Numbered from the stretch's first letter, positions 29,147-41,149 are shown. The stretch is DNA of 51,144 nt from an archaeon (GCA_024278985.1 JAJRSC010000003.1:1-51144); one strand, 5' to 3'. The notes: a model not told the origin generated them from the letters alone. Translations and numbers: made by a program.

Positions 29147-29440
29147 ATGAAAATAGGAGTTATTGGAGATTATGATACAGCCATAGGGTTTAGATTGGCA
29201 GGATTAACTGATGTTTATGAAGCTAATAATGAAGAAGAAATTTTAAAAGCATTAGATGAGTTAAATAGAGATGATATTGCTTTTGTTATTATAACTGAAA
29301 GATTGGCTGAAATGGCCAAAGAAGCTTTAAAAAAATATCCAAAAGTTGTTATACATATTCCAGATAAAAATGGAAAACTCTTAAAAGAAGACCCTATAAA
29401 AGAACTTATAAAAAAAGCTGTTGGAGTTTCAATTAAATAA
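29147..29440 (+). CDS. atpF: A1AO ATP synthase subunit F
   Basis: A 97-residue Rossmann-like subunit of the central stalk. It opens KIGVIGDYDTAIGFRLAGL, the conserved F-subunit start, and has IAFVIITERLAE in the middle. The ATG directly follows the atpC stop codon (TAG then ATG) with the atpC end GGTGAG as its ribosome site. Confidence 0.95.
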   Translation: MKIGVIGDYDTAIGFRLAGLTDVYEANNEEEILKALDELNRDDIAFVIITERLAEMAKEALKKYPKVVIHIPDKNGKLLKEDPIKELIKKAVGVSIK

Positions 29441-29455
29441 AAAAGGTGATTTGTT

Positions 29456-31219
29456 ATGGTTAAGGGTAGGATTATTAAAATTGCAGGTCCTGTTGTTATG
29501 GCTGAAGGAATGAAAGGAGCTCAGATGTATGAGGTTGTTAAAGTTGGAGAAGAAAAATTAACTGGAGAAATTATTCAGTTAAGAGATGATAAGGCAGTTA
29601 TTCAGGTTTATGAAGATACCACTGGAGTAAAACCAGGAGAACCTGTAGAAGGAACTGGCTCCCCTTTATCTGTTGAACTTGGTCCAGGTATGTTAAGGGC
29701 TATGTATGATGGTATCCAAAGACCTTTAACAGCAATAGAAGAAAAAACAGGTTCTATATTTATCCCAAGAGGTGTAGATGTTCCTGCATTACCAAGAGAC
29801 ATAAAATGGGAATTTAAACCTGTTGTTAAAGAAGGGGATTATGTTGAAGAAGGAGATATTATAGGAACTGTTCAAGAGACTCCTCCAATAGTTCATAAAA
29901 TATTAGTCCCAGTAGGAATTAAAGGGAAAATAACAGAGATAAAAGAAGGTAAATTTACAGTTGAGGATACTGTTGCTATTGTTGAAACTGATGATGGAGA
30001 GAAAGAAATTAAAATGATGCAAAAATGGCCTGTAAGAAAAGGAAGACCATTTAAAGAAAAATTACCTCCAAAAATACCAATGATAACAGGGCAAAGAGTT
30101 GAAGATACATTTTTCCCATTAGCTAAAGGAGGAACTGCTGCAATTCCAGGACCTTTTGGTAGTGGAAAAACAGTTACACAGCATCAATTAGCAAAATGGT
30201 CTGATGCTGATGTTGTTGTATATATTGGATGTGGAGAAAGAGGAAATGAAATGACTGAGGTTATTGAAGAGTTCCCACATATTAAATATAAGAAAGGAGA
30301 TAAAGAGATTATTTTAATGGACAGAACTGTTTTAATAGCAAACACTTCTAATATGCCAGTTGCAGCAAGAGAAGCATCTGTTTATACAGGAATTACAATT
30401 GCAGAATACTTTAGAGATATGGGTTATGGAGTTTTATTAACTGCTGACTCAACATCAAGATGGGCAGAAGCAATGAGAGAGATATCAGGAAGATTAGAAG
30501 AAATGCCTGGAGAAGAAGGATATCCTGCTTATTTAGCTTCAAGATTAGCACAATTCTATGAAAGAGCTGGAAGAGTTGTATGTTTAGGAAAAGATAACAG
30601 AGAAGGATTCGTTTCAATTGTCGGAGCTGTTTCTCCACCAGGAGGAGATTTTTCAGAGCCAGTTACATCCAACACTTTAAGAATTGTTAAAGTATTCTGG
30701 GCATTAGATGCTAATTTAGCAAGAAGAAGACACTTCCCTGCTATTAACTGGCTTATGAGTTATTCTTTATATGTTGATGATGTTACAGATTGGTGGAAAC
30801 AAAATACTGGACAAGATTGGAGAGATTTAAGAGATACAGCAATGTCTTTATTACAAAAAGAAGCTGAATTACAAGAAATTGTTCAATTAGTTGGACCTGA
30901 TGCACTTCCAGATAGAGAGAGAGTTATTTTAGAAGTTGCAAGAATGTTAAGAGAGGATTTCTTACAACAGGATGCATTTGATGAAGTTGATACTTACTGT
31001 CCTCCAATGAAACAGTATTTAATGTTAAAAATAATTATGACATTCTATGAAGAAGCATTAAAAGCTGTTGAGAGAGGTGTAGAACCATCTAAAATATTAT
31101 CAGTATCAGTAAAACAAGATATTGCAAGAATGAAATATATCCCACATGATGAATTTATAAATGTTAAGGCAAAAGAAATATTAGAAAAAGTTAAAAAAGA
31201 ACTCTCTTCTTTATCCTAA
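29456..31219 (+). CDS. atpA: A1AO ATP synthase catalytic subunit A
   Basis: The catalytic subunit, 587 residues. P-loop [11 protein letters not shown] (archaeal A-type SGKT), the non-homologous insert region with [14 protein letters not shown], Walker B region [21 protein letters not shown], and the conserved DVTDWW near the C terminus are all present. There is no intein in the P-loop, a known intein site in some archaeal and yeast homologs. The ribosome site is AGGTGAT. It precedes atpB by 37 bases. Confidence 0.98.
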   Translation: MVKGRIIKIAGPVVMAEGMKGAQMYEVVKVGEEKLTGEIIQLRDDKAVIQVYEDTTGVKPGEPVEGTGSPLSVELGPGMLRAMYDGIQRPLTAIEEKTGSIFIPRGVDVPALPRDIKWEFKPVVKEGDYVEEGDIIGTVQETPPIVHKILVPVGIKGKITEIKEGKFTVEDTVAIVETDDGEKEIKMMQKWPVRKGRPFKEKLPPKIPMITGQRVEDTFFPLAKGGTAAIPGPFGSGKTVTQHQLAKWSDADVVVYIGCGERGNEMTEVIEEFPHIKYKKGDKEIILMDRTVLIANTSNMPVAAREASVYTGITIAEYFRDMGYGVLLTADSTSRWAEAMREISGRLEEMPGEEGYPAYLASRLAQFYERAGRVVCLGKDNREGFVSIVGAVSPPGGDFSEPVTSNTLRIVKVFWALDANLARRRHFPAINWLMSYSLYVDDVTDWWKQNTGQDWRDLRDTAMSLLQKEAELQEIVQLVGPDALPDRERVILEVARMLREDFLQQDAFDEVDTYCPPMKQYLMLKIIMTFYEEALKAVERGVEPSKILSVSVKQDIARMKYIPHDEFINVKAKEILEKVKKELSSLS

Positions 31220-31256
31220 ATTAACTCTTTAAAAATTTTGTTAAGGTGAAAATAAT

Positions 31257-32651
31257 ATGGCAGTTGCTAAGGATGCAATTGAATACACTTCAGTAAAAAG
31301 TATTGCTGGTCCTTTGTTAATTGTTGAAGGAGTTGAAGGAGCAGCATATGGAGAAATTGTTGAAGTTATTTGTCCTGATGGAGAAAAAAGAATGGGGCAA
31401 GTTTTAGAGGCAAGGGATGGGTTGGCAGTTGTTCAGGTTTTTGAAGGTACAACTGGTTTAAATACTGAAAATACAAAAGTAAGATTTACTGGTAAAACTG
31501 CTAAAATTGGAGTATCTACTGAAATGCTTGGAAGAATATTTAATGGTAGAGGTAAACCTATAGATGGAGGTCCAGAAATAGTTCCTGAGATGGAGTTAGA
31601 TATTAATGGATATCCTTTAAATCCTGTCTCAAGAAAATTCCCAGAAGATTTTATACAAACAGGGATATCAACAATTGATGGGATGAATACATTAGTTAGA
31701 GGTCAGAAATTACCAATATTTTCAGGTTCAGGATTGCCACATAATCAATTAGCTGCTCAAATAGCAAGACAGGCAAAAGTTAGAGGAGAAGGAGAAAAGT
31801 TTGCTGTTGTTTTTGCAGCAATGGGTATAACATCTGAAGAAGCAAACTTCTTTATGGAAGAGTTTAGAAGAACTGGAGCATTAGAGAGGGCCGTAGTTTT
31901 CATTAATTTAGCTAACGACCCTGCAATAGAGAGAATTCTAACTCCAAGAATGGCACTAACTGTTGCAGAATATTTAGCATTTGAAAAAGATATGCACGTT
32001 CTTGTTATATTGACAGATATGACAAACTACTGTGAAGCATTGAGAGAAATTTCTGCAGCAAGAAATGAAGTTCCGGGTAGAAGAGGGTATCCTGGATATA
32101 TGTATACTGACTTAGCAACAATATATGAGAGAGCAGGAAGAGTTAAAAATAAAAAAGGAACTATAACACAAATACCAATATTAACCATGCCAGATGATGA
32201 TATAACCCATCCAATTCCTGATTTAACAGGGTATATTACAGAGGGACAAATTGTTTTATCAAGAGAACTTCACAGAAAGGGTATATACCCACCTATTGAT
32301 GTCCTACCTTCATTATCAAGATTAGCAGGAAGTGGGCAAGGTCCAGGAAAAACAAGAGAAGACCATAAAAAAGTTGTTAATCAGGCATATGCTGCTTATG
32401 CAGAAGGTAGAAGTTTAAGAGACTTAGTTGCAGTTGTTGGAGAAGAAGCTTTAACAGAAAGAGATAAAGCATATTTAAGATTTGCAGATGAATTTGAAAA
32501 GAAATTTGTTAATCAGGGAGATGAAGATAGAAGTATTGAGGAAACTTTAGATTTACTTTGGGAATTATTGGCTATCTTACCATTAGAAGAATTGAAAAGA
32601 GTAGATGAAGAACTTATTAAAAAGTATCATCCAAAATTCAGAAAAAAATAA
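31257..32651 (+). CDS. atpB: A1AO ATP synthase regulatory subunit B
   Basis: The non-catalytic nucleotide-binding subunit, 464 residues, alternating with A in the hexamer. It has the beta-barrel start ([17 protein letters not shown]), [15 protein letters not shown], a P-loop degenerated to FSGSGLPHN as is normal for B, and [20 protein letters not shown] near the end. It is the last gene of this operon. Subunit D, which usually follows B, is absent here; in M. jannaschii atpD is also located elsewhere. The stop converges on the next gene with a 2-base gap. Confidence 0.97.
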   Translation: MAVAKDAIEYTSVKSIAGPLLIVEGVEGAAYGEIVEVICPDGEKRMGQVLEARDGLAVVQVFEGTTGLNTENTKVRFTGKTAKIGVSTEMLGRIFNGRGKPIDGGPEIVPEMELDINGYPLNPVSRKFPEDFIQTGISTIDGMNTLVRGQKLPIFSGSGLPHNQLAAQIARQAKVRGEGEKFAVVFAAMGITSEEANFFMEEFRRTGALERAVVFINLANDPAIERILTPRMALTVAEYLAFEKDMHVLVILTDMTNYCEALREISAARNEVPGRRGYPGYMYTDLATIYERAGRVKNKKGTITQIPILTMPDDDITHPIPDLTGYITEGQIVLSRELHRKGIYPPIDVLPSLSRLAGSGQGPGKTREDHKKVVNQAYAAYAEGRSLRDLVAVVGEEALTERDKAYLRFADEFEKKFVNQGDEDRSIEETLDLLWELLAILPLEELKRVDEELIKKYHPKFRKK

Positions 32652-32653
32652 TA

Positions 32654-33434
<781 letters not shown>

Positions 33435-33447
33435 TTAGTCTCACAAT

Positions 33448-35046
33448 TTAAAATTTTTTTAAATATTCTTCAATATCATATTCTACTTTTTTAAAGGTTA
33501 TTTTATCATCTTTAATAACTATATTCCCCCTCCACTCATCTTTAGTTTCTGGAAAATCTTCTCTATAATGTGCTCCTCTACTCTCTTCTCTATACAATGC
33601 TGATTTACATACCAACTTAGCAGTAGTTAATAAATTTTTAAGTTCATAATATTTTTGTAAATCAACAACACCGAAAATTTTTACATCATCTAAAAGAGAT
33701 TCTATTTTTTTAATTTCTTTTAAAGCATAATTTAACTTTTCTTTATTTCTTATTATTGAAACATTTTCCCACATAATATTTTTTAATTTATCTAATAAGT
33801 TGTAGATGTTTAATTCTCCATCTCTATTTATATCCTTTATTTTAACATCAAAAATTTCTAACTCATTATTTTCAGCATATATTTTAGCTGATTTTCCTGC
33901 AATTGCTCCAAATACTTGAGTATCTGCAAGTGCATTTCCTCCCAGCCTATTAGCCCCATGAATTCCTCCTGCAACTTCTCCACAAGCAAATAGTCCCTCT
34001 ATATTTGTTCTACAATACTCATCTATTTTTAATCCTCCCATAAAATGGTGGGCTGTTGGAGATACAAGCATTGGCTCCTTTCTTATATCTATTCCCAATC
34101 TTAAAAATTGCTTAAAAGTAGTTTCTAATCTTTTTTCAATTATCTCTTTAGGTAAATGAGATATATCTAAATATACTCCTCCATTAATTCCTCTACCTTC
34201 AATTATTTCTTTATAAATAGCTCTTGCAACAATATCCCTTGTAGATAGTTCCATTCTTTCCTTGTCATACCTCTCCATAAATCTTTCTCCATACCTATTA
34301 TATAATCTTCCTCCTTCTCCTCTAACTGCTTCAGTAACTAAAATACCCTTTCCAGCTATTCCAGTAGGATGAAACTGAACCATCTCCATATCTATTAGTT
34401 CAGCTCCTTCATTATATGCTATAGCAAATCCATCCCCAGTTTTTTGTATAGGGTTAGATGTTATAGGATACAGTTGTCCAGCTCCTCCAGTTGCTAAAAT
34501 TGTGGATTTGGCATATATAGGGAAGAGATTTCCATTATTTAAATCTAAGAAAATGGCACCATAACACTTTCCATTTTTAACTATTAATTTTATTGCCATA
34601 ACATCCTCTAAAATCTTAACTCTATCAAATTTATTTAAATATTCTAATAATGAAGAAATAATTTCATGTCCAGTTCTATCTCCAGAATAACATGTTCTGT
34701 TAAAACTTTGCCCACCAAAAGGTCTTTGAGCAATAAATCCATTTTTTCTGTCAAAAATAGCCCCATACTTTTCTAAATTTATTAATTCTTTAGGAGCATT
34801 TCTTACTAAAATCTCGACAAGTTTAGGATTATTTATAAAACCGCCTCCTTTTATAGTATCATAAAAATGTTTTTTAAAACTATCCTTTGGATTAAAAACA
34901 GCATTATATCCACCTTCAGCCATAATAGTACATCCACTTTTTCCTAACAATCCTTTAACAGCAATAATAACATTTAAATTTTTACATTCTATTGCTGCTC
35001 TTAAGCCTGCTCCCCCTCCACCAATAATAAGGACATCAGTTATCAT
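33448..35046 (-). CDS. tfrA: Fumarate reductase (CoM/CoB) subunit A
   Basis: A 532-residue flavoprotein of the succinate dehydrogenase/fumarate reductase family. In methanogens TfrA works with TfrB to reduce fumarate with coenzyme M and coenzyme B, giving succinate and the heterodisulfide, in the cytoplasm. The FAD site is [14 protein letters not shown]. The active-site region includes [43 protein letters not shown] and [15 protein letters not shown], plus [14 protein letters not shown] and the C-terminal [12 protein letters not shown]. tfrB is not adjacent. The start overlaps the dph6 stop by 4 bases. L-aspartate oxidase (NadB) is the main alternative, notable because nadM is the next gene, but the methanogen assignment is favoured. 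Confidence 0.82.
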   Translation of the reverse strand: MITDVLIIGGGGAGLRAAIECKNLNVIIAVKGLLGKSGCTIMAEGGYNAVFNPKDSFKKHFYDTIKGGGFINNPKLVEILVRNAPKELINLEKYGAIFDRKNGFIAQRPFGGQSFNRTCYSGDRTGHEIISSLLEYLNKFDRVKILEDVMAIKLIVKNGKCYGAIFLDLNNGNLFPIYAKSTILATGGAGQLYPITSNPIQKTGDGFAIAYNEGAELIDMEMVQFHPTGIAGKGILVTEAVRGEGGRLYNRYGERFMERYDKERMELSTRDIVARAIYKEIIEGRGINGGVYLDISHLPKEIIEKRLETTFKQFLRLGIDIRKEPMLVSPTAHHFMGGLKIDEYCRTNIEGLFACGEVAGGIHGANRLGGNALADTQVFGAIAGKSAKIYAENNELEIFDVKIKDINRDGELNIYNLLDKLKNIMWENVSIIRNKEKLNYALKEIKKIESLLDDVKIFGVVDLQKYYELKNLLTTAKLVCKSALYREESRGAHYREDFPETKDEWRGNIVIKDDKITFKKVEYDIEEYLKKF

Positions 35047-35714
35047 TTTTCCACTAATTTAGCTCTCTTAATATTATAAACTCCCCAAGTATCATGCCAT
35101 ACTATTTCTGCCTCTTCTATTTTTATCCTTTTTTTAAAGACAGGGGAATCTAAAACAAAAGTCTCTGCTTCTCCACCTTCAAATGCTTTATGAATTCCAT
35201 ATTTTTCACAGATTTTTAAAATCTTGTCAATATTACTTTTATCTATTCTTTTTCCCAGCCATTCTTTTCCTAATCCATAGGCATAAACCCCTACAATTAT
35301 AACCTCAAATAACTCAGAAACAGTTCTTAAAATCCATTCTGGATTTTTATTCCATAGTGGAGAGAATGATTTAATATTTAACTCTTTACAAATTTTGTCT
35401 ATTCTATCCTTTTGATATTTACTTGCAATTGCTCCAGTTACAACACCATCAATATCAAGCTCTTTTAAACCTTCTTTTAAATCATTAACCTCTTTTTCTT
35501 TTTCTCCTTTTGTATATATTTTTATTAAAGGAATACCAACAGCTTTAGAACTTAACTCAGTTAAATGAACATTTGGGATATGGAACATATAACTCTCTTT
35601 ATTTTCACTTTCAACATTTACAAGATATTTAACATTAAGCCCTTTCTCTTTTATAGCCCAATATAATGCATAGTTAGAATCTTTACCTCCAGAATAGAGA
35701 ACAGCAACATCCAT
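35043..35714 (-). CDS. dph6: Diphthine--ammonia ligase (Dph6)
   Basis: Dph6 amidates diphthine on elongation factor 2 to complete diphthamide. The 223-residue protein has the PP-loop [14 protein letters not shown] at the N terminus and the family motifs [50 protein letters not shown] and the C-terminal [13 protein letters not shown]. It lies 28 bases after the polyferredoxin gene, and its stop overlaps the tfrA start (ATGA). Confidence 0.9.
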   Translation of the reverse strand: MDVAVLYSGGKDSNYALYWAIKEKGLNVKYLVNVESENKESYMFHIPNVHLTELSSKAVGIPLIKIYTKGEKEKEVNDLKEGLKELDIDGVVTGAIASKYQKDRIDKICKELNIKSFSPLWNKNPEWILRTVSELFEVIIVGVYAYGLGKEWLGKRIDKSNIDKILKICEKYGIHKAFEGGEAETFVLDSPVFKKRIKIEEAEIVWHDTWGVYNIKRAKLVEK

Positions 35715-35742
35715 ATATTTTCACCAAAAAATAACAAAAAAT

Positions 35743-36480
35743 TTATAATTCAGTTATTTTAATGGCATTTGTTGGACAAATTTGCTCACATTTTCCACAG
35801 TATATACATTTATCTTTTAATATTTTAATTTTATTTAAATCCTGTTCTATAGCATTTACAGGACATACTTCCATACATACAAAGCAACCAACACATAAAT
35901 TTTTATCTACTTCAATATCCTTAGTTTTTATAACTTCTCCTAACTCCCTCTCAACTTTTATAACCTTTCTTGGACAAACTTCCTGACAAGCACCACAACC
36001 AATACATAAATTTAAATTAATGTTGAAACTTTTTTTTCTCTCAACTTTTATAGCTTTTGTAGGACAAAACTTTTCACAAATTCCACATTTTCCACATTTT
36101 TCTAAATCAATATGATATTTCTTTAATCTAATAATTCTGTGAGGTATTTCTTTTTCATATATATTATATACTACTTTATTATCCTTAATCTCTGCCTTAC
36201 ATTCAACAACATAAATTGCTCCAACAGGACAAGTTTGAGCACATATTTCACATTTAACACAATTATCTTTTATCTTAGCAGGTCTTTTTATTTTAGCTTT
36301 TTCAATGGCATTTATAGGACATTCATAATAACAAAGATTACATCTTATACATTTTTTTTCTGAAATATAGATTTCTTTATAATATATAGGTTTAAGATTG
36401 TGGGCAATATCAGAAAGATATGAAAAAGAATCATCAAAATCTTTTAATATTTCTTTTAAATCTTTTTCAATTTTTATCAA
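35743..36480 (-). CDS. Polyferredoxin with six [4Fe-4S] motifs
   Basis: A 245-residue cytoplasmic electron carrier with six CxxCxxCxxxCP motifs (CIRCNLCYYECP, CVKCEICAQTCP, CGKCGICEKFCP, CIGCGACQEVCP, CVGCFVCMEVCP, CIYCGKCEQICP), arranged as three two-cluster ferredoxin units. An N-terminal helical segment of about 40 residues lacks cysteines. The count of six clusters is the same as I recall for EhaP of the energy-converting hydrogenase, but no eha gene is near, so this is only a possibility. It is in a run with dph6 and tfrA and could donate to or accept from a redox partner. Confidence 0.88.
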   Translation of the reverse strand: MIKIEKDLKEILKDFDDSFSYLSDIAHNLKPIYYKEIYISEKKCIRCNLCYYECPINAIEKAKIKRPAKIKDNCVKCEICAQTCPVGAIYVVECKAEIKDNKVVYNIYEKEIPHRIIRLKKYHIDLEKCGKCGICEKFCPTKAIKVERKKSFNINLNLCIGCGACQEVCPRKVIKVERELGEVIKTKDIEVDKNLCVGCFVCMEVCPVNAIEQDLNKIKILKDKCIYCGKCEQICPTNAIKITEL

Positions 36481-36503
36481 TTTAATTCACCTAAAAAATT
36501 TAT

Positions 36504-36869
36504 TTAAATATTTTTAATATATTTTAAAATATCAAAAACTGATAAAGTTCCAACAACTTCCTCCCTATCATTAATTACTGGATAGGCAATATCTTCATTT
36601 TTTATCATTTCCTCTATTAGTTCATCAGTGATTTCATCATTTTCATTTAATATTTTTATTTCATCTAAAAATAGCATTAAATCCTCAATTTTTGAATGCT
36701 TACATCCAGCCAATAAATCTAAAGTTGTTATCCAACCTACTAATTTTCCATCTTCTACAACAGGAGCATAATTTTTTCTTTCTCTATAGAGACAATTAAC
36801 TACCTCTCCACCTATATCAAAAGGTGATACTTTAATAAAATTTTTGTTCATAACATCTTTAACTTTCAT
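36504..36869 (-). CDS. CBS-domain protein
   Basis: About 121 residues making two CBS motifs, a Bateman module that usually binds adenine nucleotides or SAM. Copy 1 is VKDVMNKNFIKVSPFD through YAPVVEDGKLVGWITTLDLL; copy 2 is weaker and ends YPVINDREEVVGTLSVFDILKYI. I prefer ATG 36869, with GTGG five bases upstream, over GTG 36878. It is the first gene of the run leading into the polyferredoxin, 23 bases apart. Its ligand and target are unknown. Confidence 0.85.
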   Translation of the reverse strand: MKVKDVMNKNFIKVSPFDIGGEVVNCLYRERKNYAPVVEDGKLVGWITTLDLLAGCKHSKIEDLMLFLDEIKILNENDEITDELIEEMIKNEDIAYPVINDREEVVGTLSVFDILKYIKNI

Positions 36870-36959
36870 ATATTCCACACAATTAAATTATTACTAAATT
36901 TTTTATGTTATATCTTACTTATATTTTTAATTCTAATATATTATATTTGGTGGTGTATA

Positions 36960-37526
36960 ATGAAAAAATATCTTTTTCTCTTAGGAATAATTTTTCTTAT
37001 GTTTTCTGGTTGTTTAGAAAAACCAGAGATTAAATATCTTGGAAGTGAAATTAAAGAAAATGGAGATATAACAAATGTAAATATAAAGATATATATAAAT
37101 AATCCAAATTCTATAGGAGTTGAAATTAAAAAAATATCATTAAATATATATGCATTGGTAAATAATGAGGAAATATTTATTGGTCATGGTGAAAAAAGTA
37201 ACATAAAAATAGAAAGTGGGGATAACTACATAACAATCCCTATAAATATATCTAATAAAAAAATTGTTGAAATATTTTTAAAAACTAAAAATGAGAAATT
37301 ACCTATCCTTATAAAAGGAAATATTAGTATTAATTTATTCATAACAGATATTAATATACCAATCAATATTAGGGAAGATATAGATATCTCACAAATAGTA
37401 AAACAACAAATTGAGACTAAATTAGAGAGTGTAAATAATATAACAAATGAAGAAATAAATAAGAACTTGAATATTTCTAAATTAAACAACACACAACTAC
37501 AGAAATTAATTAGTCAAATAAAATAA
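36960..37526 (+). CDS. Lipoprotein with LEA type 2 (WHy-like) domain
   Basis: A 188-residue exported protein. The hydrophobic N terminus ends in the lipobox FSGC (Cys18), so it is probably lipid-anchored outside the cell. Residues about 25-145 follow the LEA-2/WHy pattern of alternating beta strands with the N-N-P-N-S motif (KIYINNPNSIGVEIKKISLNIY). The C-terminal 40 residues are helical and rich in Asn. In archaea such proteins are of unknown role; stress or membrane protection is guessed from plant homologs. A GGTGGTGTA ribosome site precedes the ATG. It is divergent from the CBS gene and converges with the broken PHP gene. Confidence 0.82.
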   Translation: MKKYLFLLGIIFLMFSGCLEKPEIKYLGSEIKENGDITNVNIKIYINNPNSIGVEIKKISLNIYALVNNEEIFIGHGEKSNIKIESGDNYITIPINISNKKIVEIFLKTKNEKLPILIKGNISINLFITDINIPINIREDIDISQIVKQQIETKLESVNNITNEEINKNLNISKLNNTQLQKLISQIK

Positions 37527-37536
37527 ATATTTACAA

Positions 37537-38405
37537 TTAGAATACTGAATTATATACTTTTTTAGCTTTCCATTTTAAATAATAATTTCCTAAAACTCCA
37601 GTAACAATTGGTAAAGGAGTAGAGACATAAATTAATCCACTTAATATAGCTAACAATTTTTTAGATAATTTTATATCCAAATCATTCAGCTGATTTTTAG
37701 CAATAAAAGATTCAACCAAGTCTTTTTCAGCTTTATAAACAACTTTATAACTCCATAAAACTATCTGATACAATGGTGTAGGTCTTCCAAAAAATGTAGT
37801 TTTTCTTTTTTTTATTGCTCTATATAAATCATCTTCACAATTTCCCTCAAATAATGTATATGCATTTCCAACCATCATAGATAAATGAGCATCACTATTT
37901 CCAATAAAAGCAACTGGCTTTTTATGATAATTTTCTATAACTTTTGTTAATGCTATATTGTTTATTATCCCATCTCTATGATAGGCATTAAAAACTTCTA
38001 CTCCATCAATATCCAACTCAAATATCTTATCTCTCAAGCTTTTACATATTGGACTGTATGGATGTGGTGCAATAACTAATCCATCCTGTTCTCTAATTCT
38101 TTCAATAGTCTCTTCAGCAGATAAACCTTTTGGAATTTCTTCATTTAGGAATAGTCCAATAATCTCTCCATCTTTAGTCATTATTTCAGAGCCAACAATA
38201 ACCTCAATTCCAAATTCCTTACTAATTTTTTTCCCTCTATTCCCCCCCTAATAGTGTTATGGTCAGTTATTGCAATAATATCAATATTCTTTTTTTTTGC
38301 ATATTTTAGAATATTTCTTGGTTCTTCAACAGAGTCATAATATCTTAATTTCCAATAACCACCAATTCCAGAGTATTTTGAATGTATATGTAAATCAGCC
38401 TTCAT
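37537..38405 (-). pseudogene. PHP-domain phosphoesterase, frameshifted
   Basis: Two open frames together encode one PHP protein of about 289 residues. The 5' part (38405 to about 38232) has KADLHIHSKYSGIGG and IIAITDHNTIRGG. The 3' part (about 38226 down to 37537) resumes with FGIEVIVGSEI, then APHPYSP, GVEVFNAYHR and FIGNSDAHLSMM, completing the metal ligands. The frame changes at or near a run of seven A (38226-38232, minus strand); eight would restore it. A run of seven G at 38242-38248 is the other suspect. The start overlaps the nnr stop by 4 bases (ATGA). It may be a true pseudogene or a homopolymer sequencing error. Confidence 0.85.
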
Positions 38406-39826
38406 AATATCCCAAAGAGTTTTGTGACATTGGGAATTTTTTCAATTACTTCCAATGGAGTATAATTAAATCCCTTCTCTTTTAGTAATAAATCTCCTGC
38501 ATATCCAATTATAAAAGCTGAACAGCATGCTGATAAAAATGCTTCATTTTTAGTAAATAATGCCCCTGTTAATCCTGCTAATATATCCCCTGTCCCTCCT
38601 TTAGTTAATCCTGAGTTTCCAGTTTTATTAATTTTTATTTTTTCATAGTTAAATATTATATCATATCTTCCTTTTAAAAGTATTGTTGATTTTAAATTTT
38701 TAAGATTATACTTTATATATTCATATTCTTTTTTATGTGGAGTAAAGATAAATCTATCCTCAAAATTGAAATTATCATAATTAATAAGTTTTATAGCATC
38801 TGCATCAATAACTACCTTCTTACTATATCTCTTTAAAAATTCATTAACAAATTTTTTAGTTTCATTATTCAATCCTAAACCATTTCCTAAAACAACAACA
38901 TCATATTTTTCAGCTATTTCTAAAATATCATCAATATAATCAACAGATAAATATTTCTCCCCAACTTTATAATATATAAATTCTGGATGATTTGCTTTTT
39001 TTGTAACTTCCTTAACAGATAAAATTCCAACAATATCAACAAATTTTAAAGCACTTAGTCCTGCTAATATTGGAGCTCCATAAAACTCTCTACTTCCTCC
39101 AATAATTAAAACCTTACCATTTTTTCCTTTATACTCTCCCCTTTTTTTATTTAATGCCCTTAAATCACCAAATCCAACAATATACTCAGCTAACTTAGGA
39201 ATTCCAATATCTTTAACTATTGGTTCCTTTTTATTAATTGTTTTTTTCTTATGGAATGTTATAGTTAAATCACTTTTCAAATTTCCAGTTTCAACATCTA
39301 CACTTACAATAAATAAATTTTTATTCTTCTCTTTAGCTTTGTTTAATTTCTCTACAATTGTTTTAAATGGCTCTCTTAGTTCTCCTCTAACACCAGTTCC
39401 AAGCATAGCATCAACAACTAAAACCTTATCTTTTTCAATAATCTTAAAAATATCTTCCTTTATTTCTCTACCTTCAATAATATTAATAACTCCAAACTCA
39501 GCCAAATTTTTTAATATTCTAAAATTTTCTCTTGCTTCATATTATTTTATTTCTTCCTCTTTTCCCAAGAGAATAACTGTTCCTCTCTGTAAGAATCTTG
39601 CAACTACAAAACCATCTCCACCATTGTTTCCTGTTCCACAAAAAATAAATATTTTTCCATTAAAATCTTTAATTTCATCATAAACTGCTTTTCCAGCATT
39701 TTCCATTAATTGTAGTTTTGAAATTCCAAGATATTCAGCATTATCATCAATAATAGTCATCTCTTCTGGGGTAATAACCTCTCTTTCCTTAATTTTACTT
39801 TTTAGTTCATTAAATAAGTCCATCAT
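38402..39826 (-). pseudogene. nnr: Bifunctional NAD(P)H-hydrate epimerase/dehydratase, interrupted by in-frame TAA
   Basis: Nnr repairs hydrated NAD(P)H: the N-terminal YjeF_N domain is the epimerase and the C-terminal domain the ADP/ATP-dependent dehydratase. The N-terminal piece (39826-39542) has EEMTIIDDNAEYLGISKLQLMENAG and CGTGNNGGDGFVVAR. After GKEEEIK comes TAA at 39542-39544, then the same frame continues YEARENFRILKNL, VVDAMLGTGVRGELREPF, and the dehydratase with VLIIGGSREFYGAP, TPHKKEY and SGLTKGGTGDILAGLTGALF. The segment SVDVETGNLKSDLTITFH is shorter than the usual SVD-x-P-S-G-x-D-A-D-T-G stretch, so a small deletion may add to the damage. The downstream piece could restart at TTG 39505. 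Confidence 0.85.
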
Positions 39827-41149
39827 TTTCCATCTCCTTTATTACTTTTTTTACTAATTCTCTACCTTTGTCCAATAGATATTTAGCAAGTTCTTTATTT
39901 TTTGCTTCTACTCTTATCCTAATATAAGGCTCTGTTCCAGAAGGCCTTATTAATATCCAACCATCTTCTAAGTCAAATCTTGCCCCATCAACTGTTTCAG
40001 GCGGTACTTTAAAAATTTTTTCTCCTTCTTCTATTACTCTTTCCATTACTTTAGATTTTAAAAACTCCTCACAATGTACTTTATCCCTAATATTTATATA
40101 ACTTGGTATTTTATCAATAAGAGAACTTATTGGAGAATCATAAAATTCTAACATTTCTAAAATTCTTAATCCACTTAATATTCCATCAGGTGTTAAGTGA
40201 ATATCCCCATGTATCCAGGTTCCACTTGGCTCTCCTCCAAATTTTGCATTTACCTTCTCCATCTTTTCAGCTACAGCAACATCTCCAACTCTTGTCCTAT
40301 ATATCTTAACATTCAAATCTTCTAAATATCTATCTAAAATTATAGAAGCATCTACAGTTGTAACAATTTTTTTTATATTGTATTTCTCAGCTAAAAATCT
40401 ACAAAATAAAGCTAATAATTTATCAAAATCTACAAATCTACCTTTTTCATCTATTACTCCAATTCTATCAGCATCTCCATCATGAACTAACCCTATCCAA
40501 CCCAATGATTTAACAATTTTTATAGTCTCTAAAAGATAATTTTTATCTGGTTCTGGAATTCTAAAAAATTTACCATCAATATGAGCATTTATAGATAAAC
40601 TCTATTACCAAGTAAATTTAATAACTTTGGAGAGACCAAAGAACCTGCTCCATTTGCAGTATCTAAAATAACATTAAAATTTTTATTTAAATCAATATTG
40701 TTTAATATAAACTCAATATATCTTTTTATTGCCTGATTATCATTATAATATTCTCCAACATTTTCCCAATTTACTGGAAAATCTTTGTTTATATTGTCTT
40801 CTATTTCTCTTTCTTGATTTTTATTAAAAGCAATTCCATTTTTATTAAAAAGTTTAATTCCATTGTATTCTGGAGGGTTATGTGAAGCAGTTATCATAAC
40901 TCCAACATTATAATATCTTGTATTAAATCCTAAAACAGGAGTAGGAACTATTCCAGTTATTATACTATTTCCACCACTTTGTAATATTCCAGACACTAAT
41001 GAACTCTCTAACATCTTCCCTGTTGTTCTTGTGTCTCTTCCTATAACAACATCCTTAAATTTTTCTCCTAATACTAACCCTACTTTATAGGCAATTTTTG
41101 GAGGTAGATTCTTTAATCTTATCCCAGAAGTTCCAAAGAGTTTTATCAC
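39810..41149 (-). pseudogene. glmM: Phosphoglucosamine mutase, frameshifted
   Basis: GlmM converts glucosamine-6-P to glucosamine-1-P for UDP-GlcNAc. The 5' frame (to 40589) has KLFGTSGIR, VIGRDTRTTGKM and the phosphoserine loop TASHNPPEYNGIK. It stops after GNRVYL. The 3' frame, shifted by one base near 40592-40600, continues INAHIDGKFFRIPEPD, the metal loop DGDADRIGV, GGEPSGTW and the phosphate loop RPSGTEPYIRI. One added base near TTTATCTATAAA would join them. I start at GTG 41149, which overlaps the upstream stop (GTGA) and has GAGAGGT upstream. A sugar-phosphate mutase of this type is expected to be important, so a sequence error is quite possible. Confidence 0.88.

Noticed and set aside
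29456-31219. Intein in atpA
   Set aside because: The P-loop is continuous and the protein has the normal 587 residues.
39505-39544. Recoding of TAA in nnr and purT as a sense codon
   Set aside because: TAA ends most intact genes in the window and no known archaeal system reads it; mutation or sequence error is simpler.
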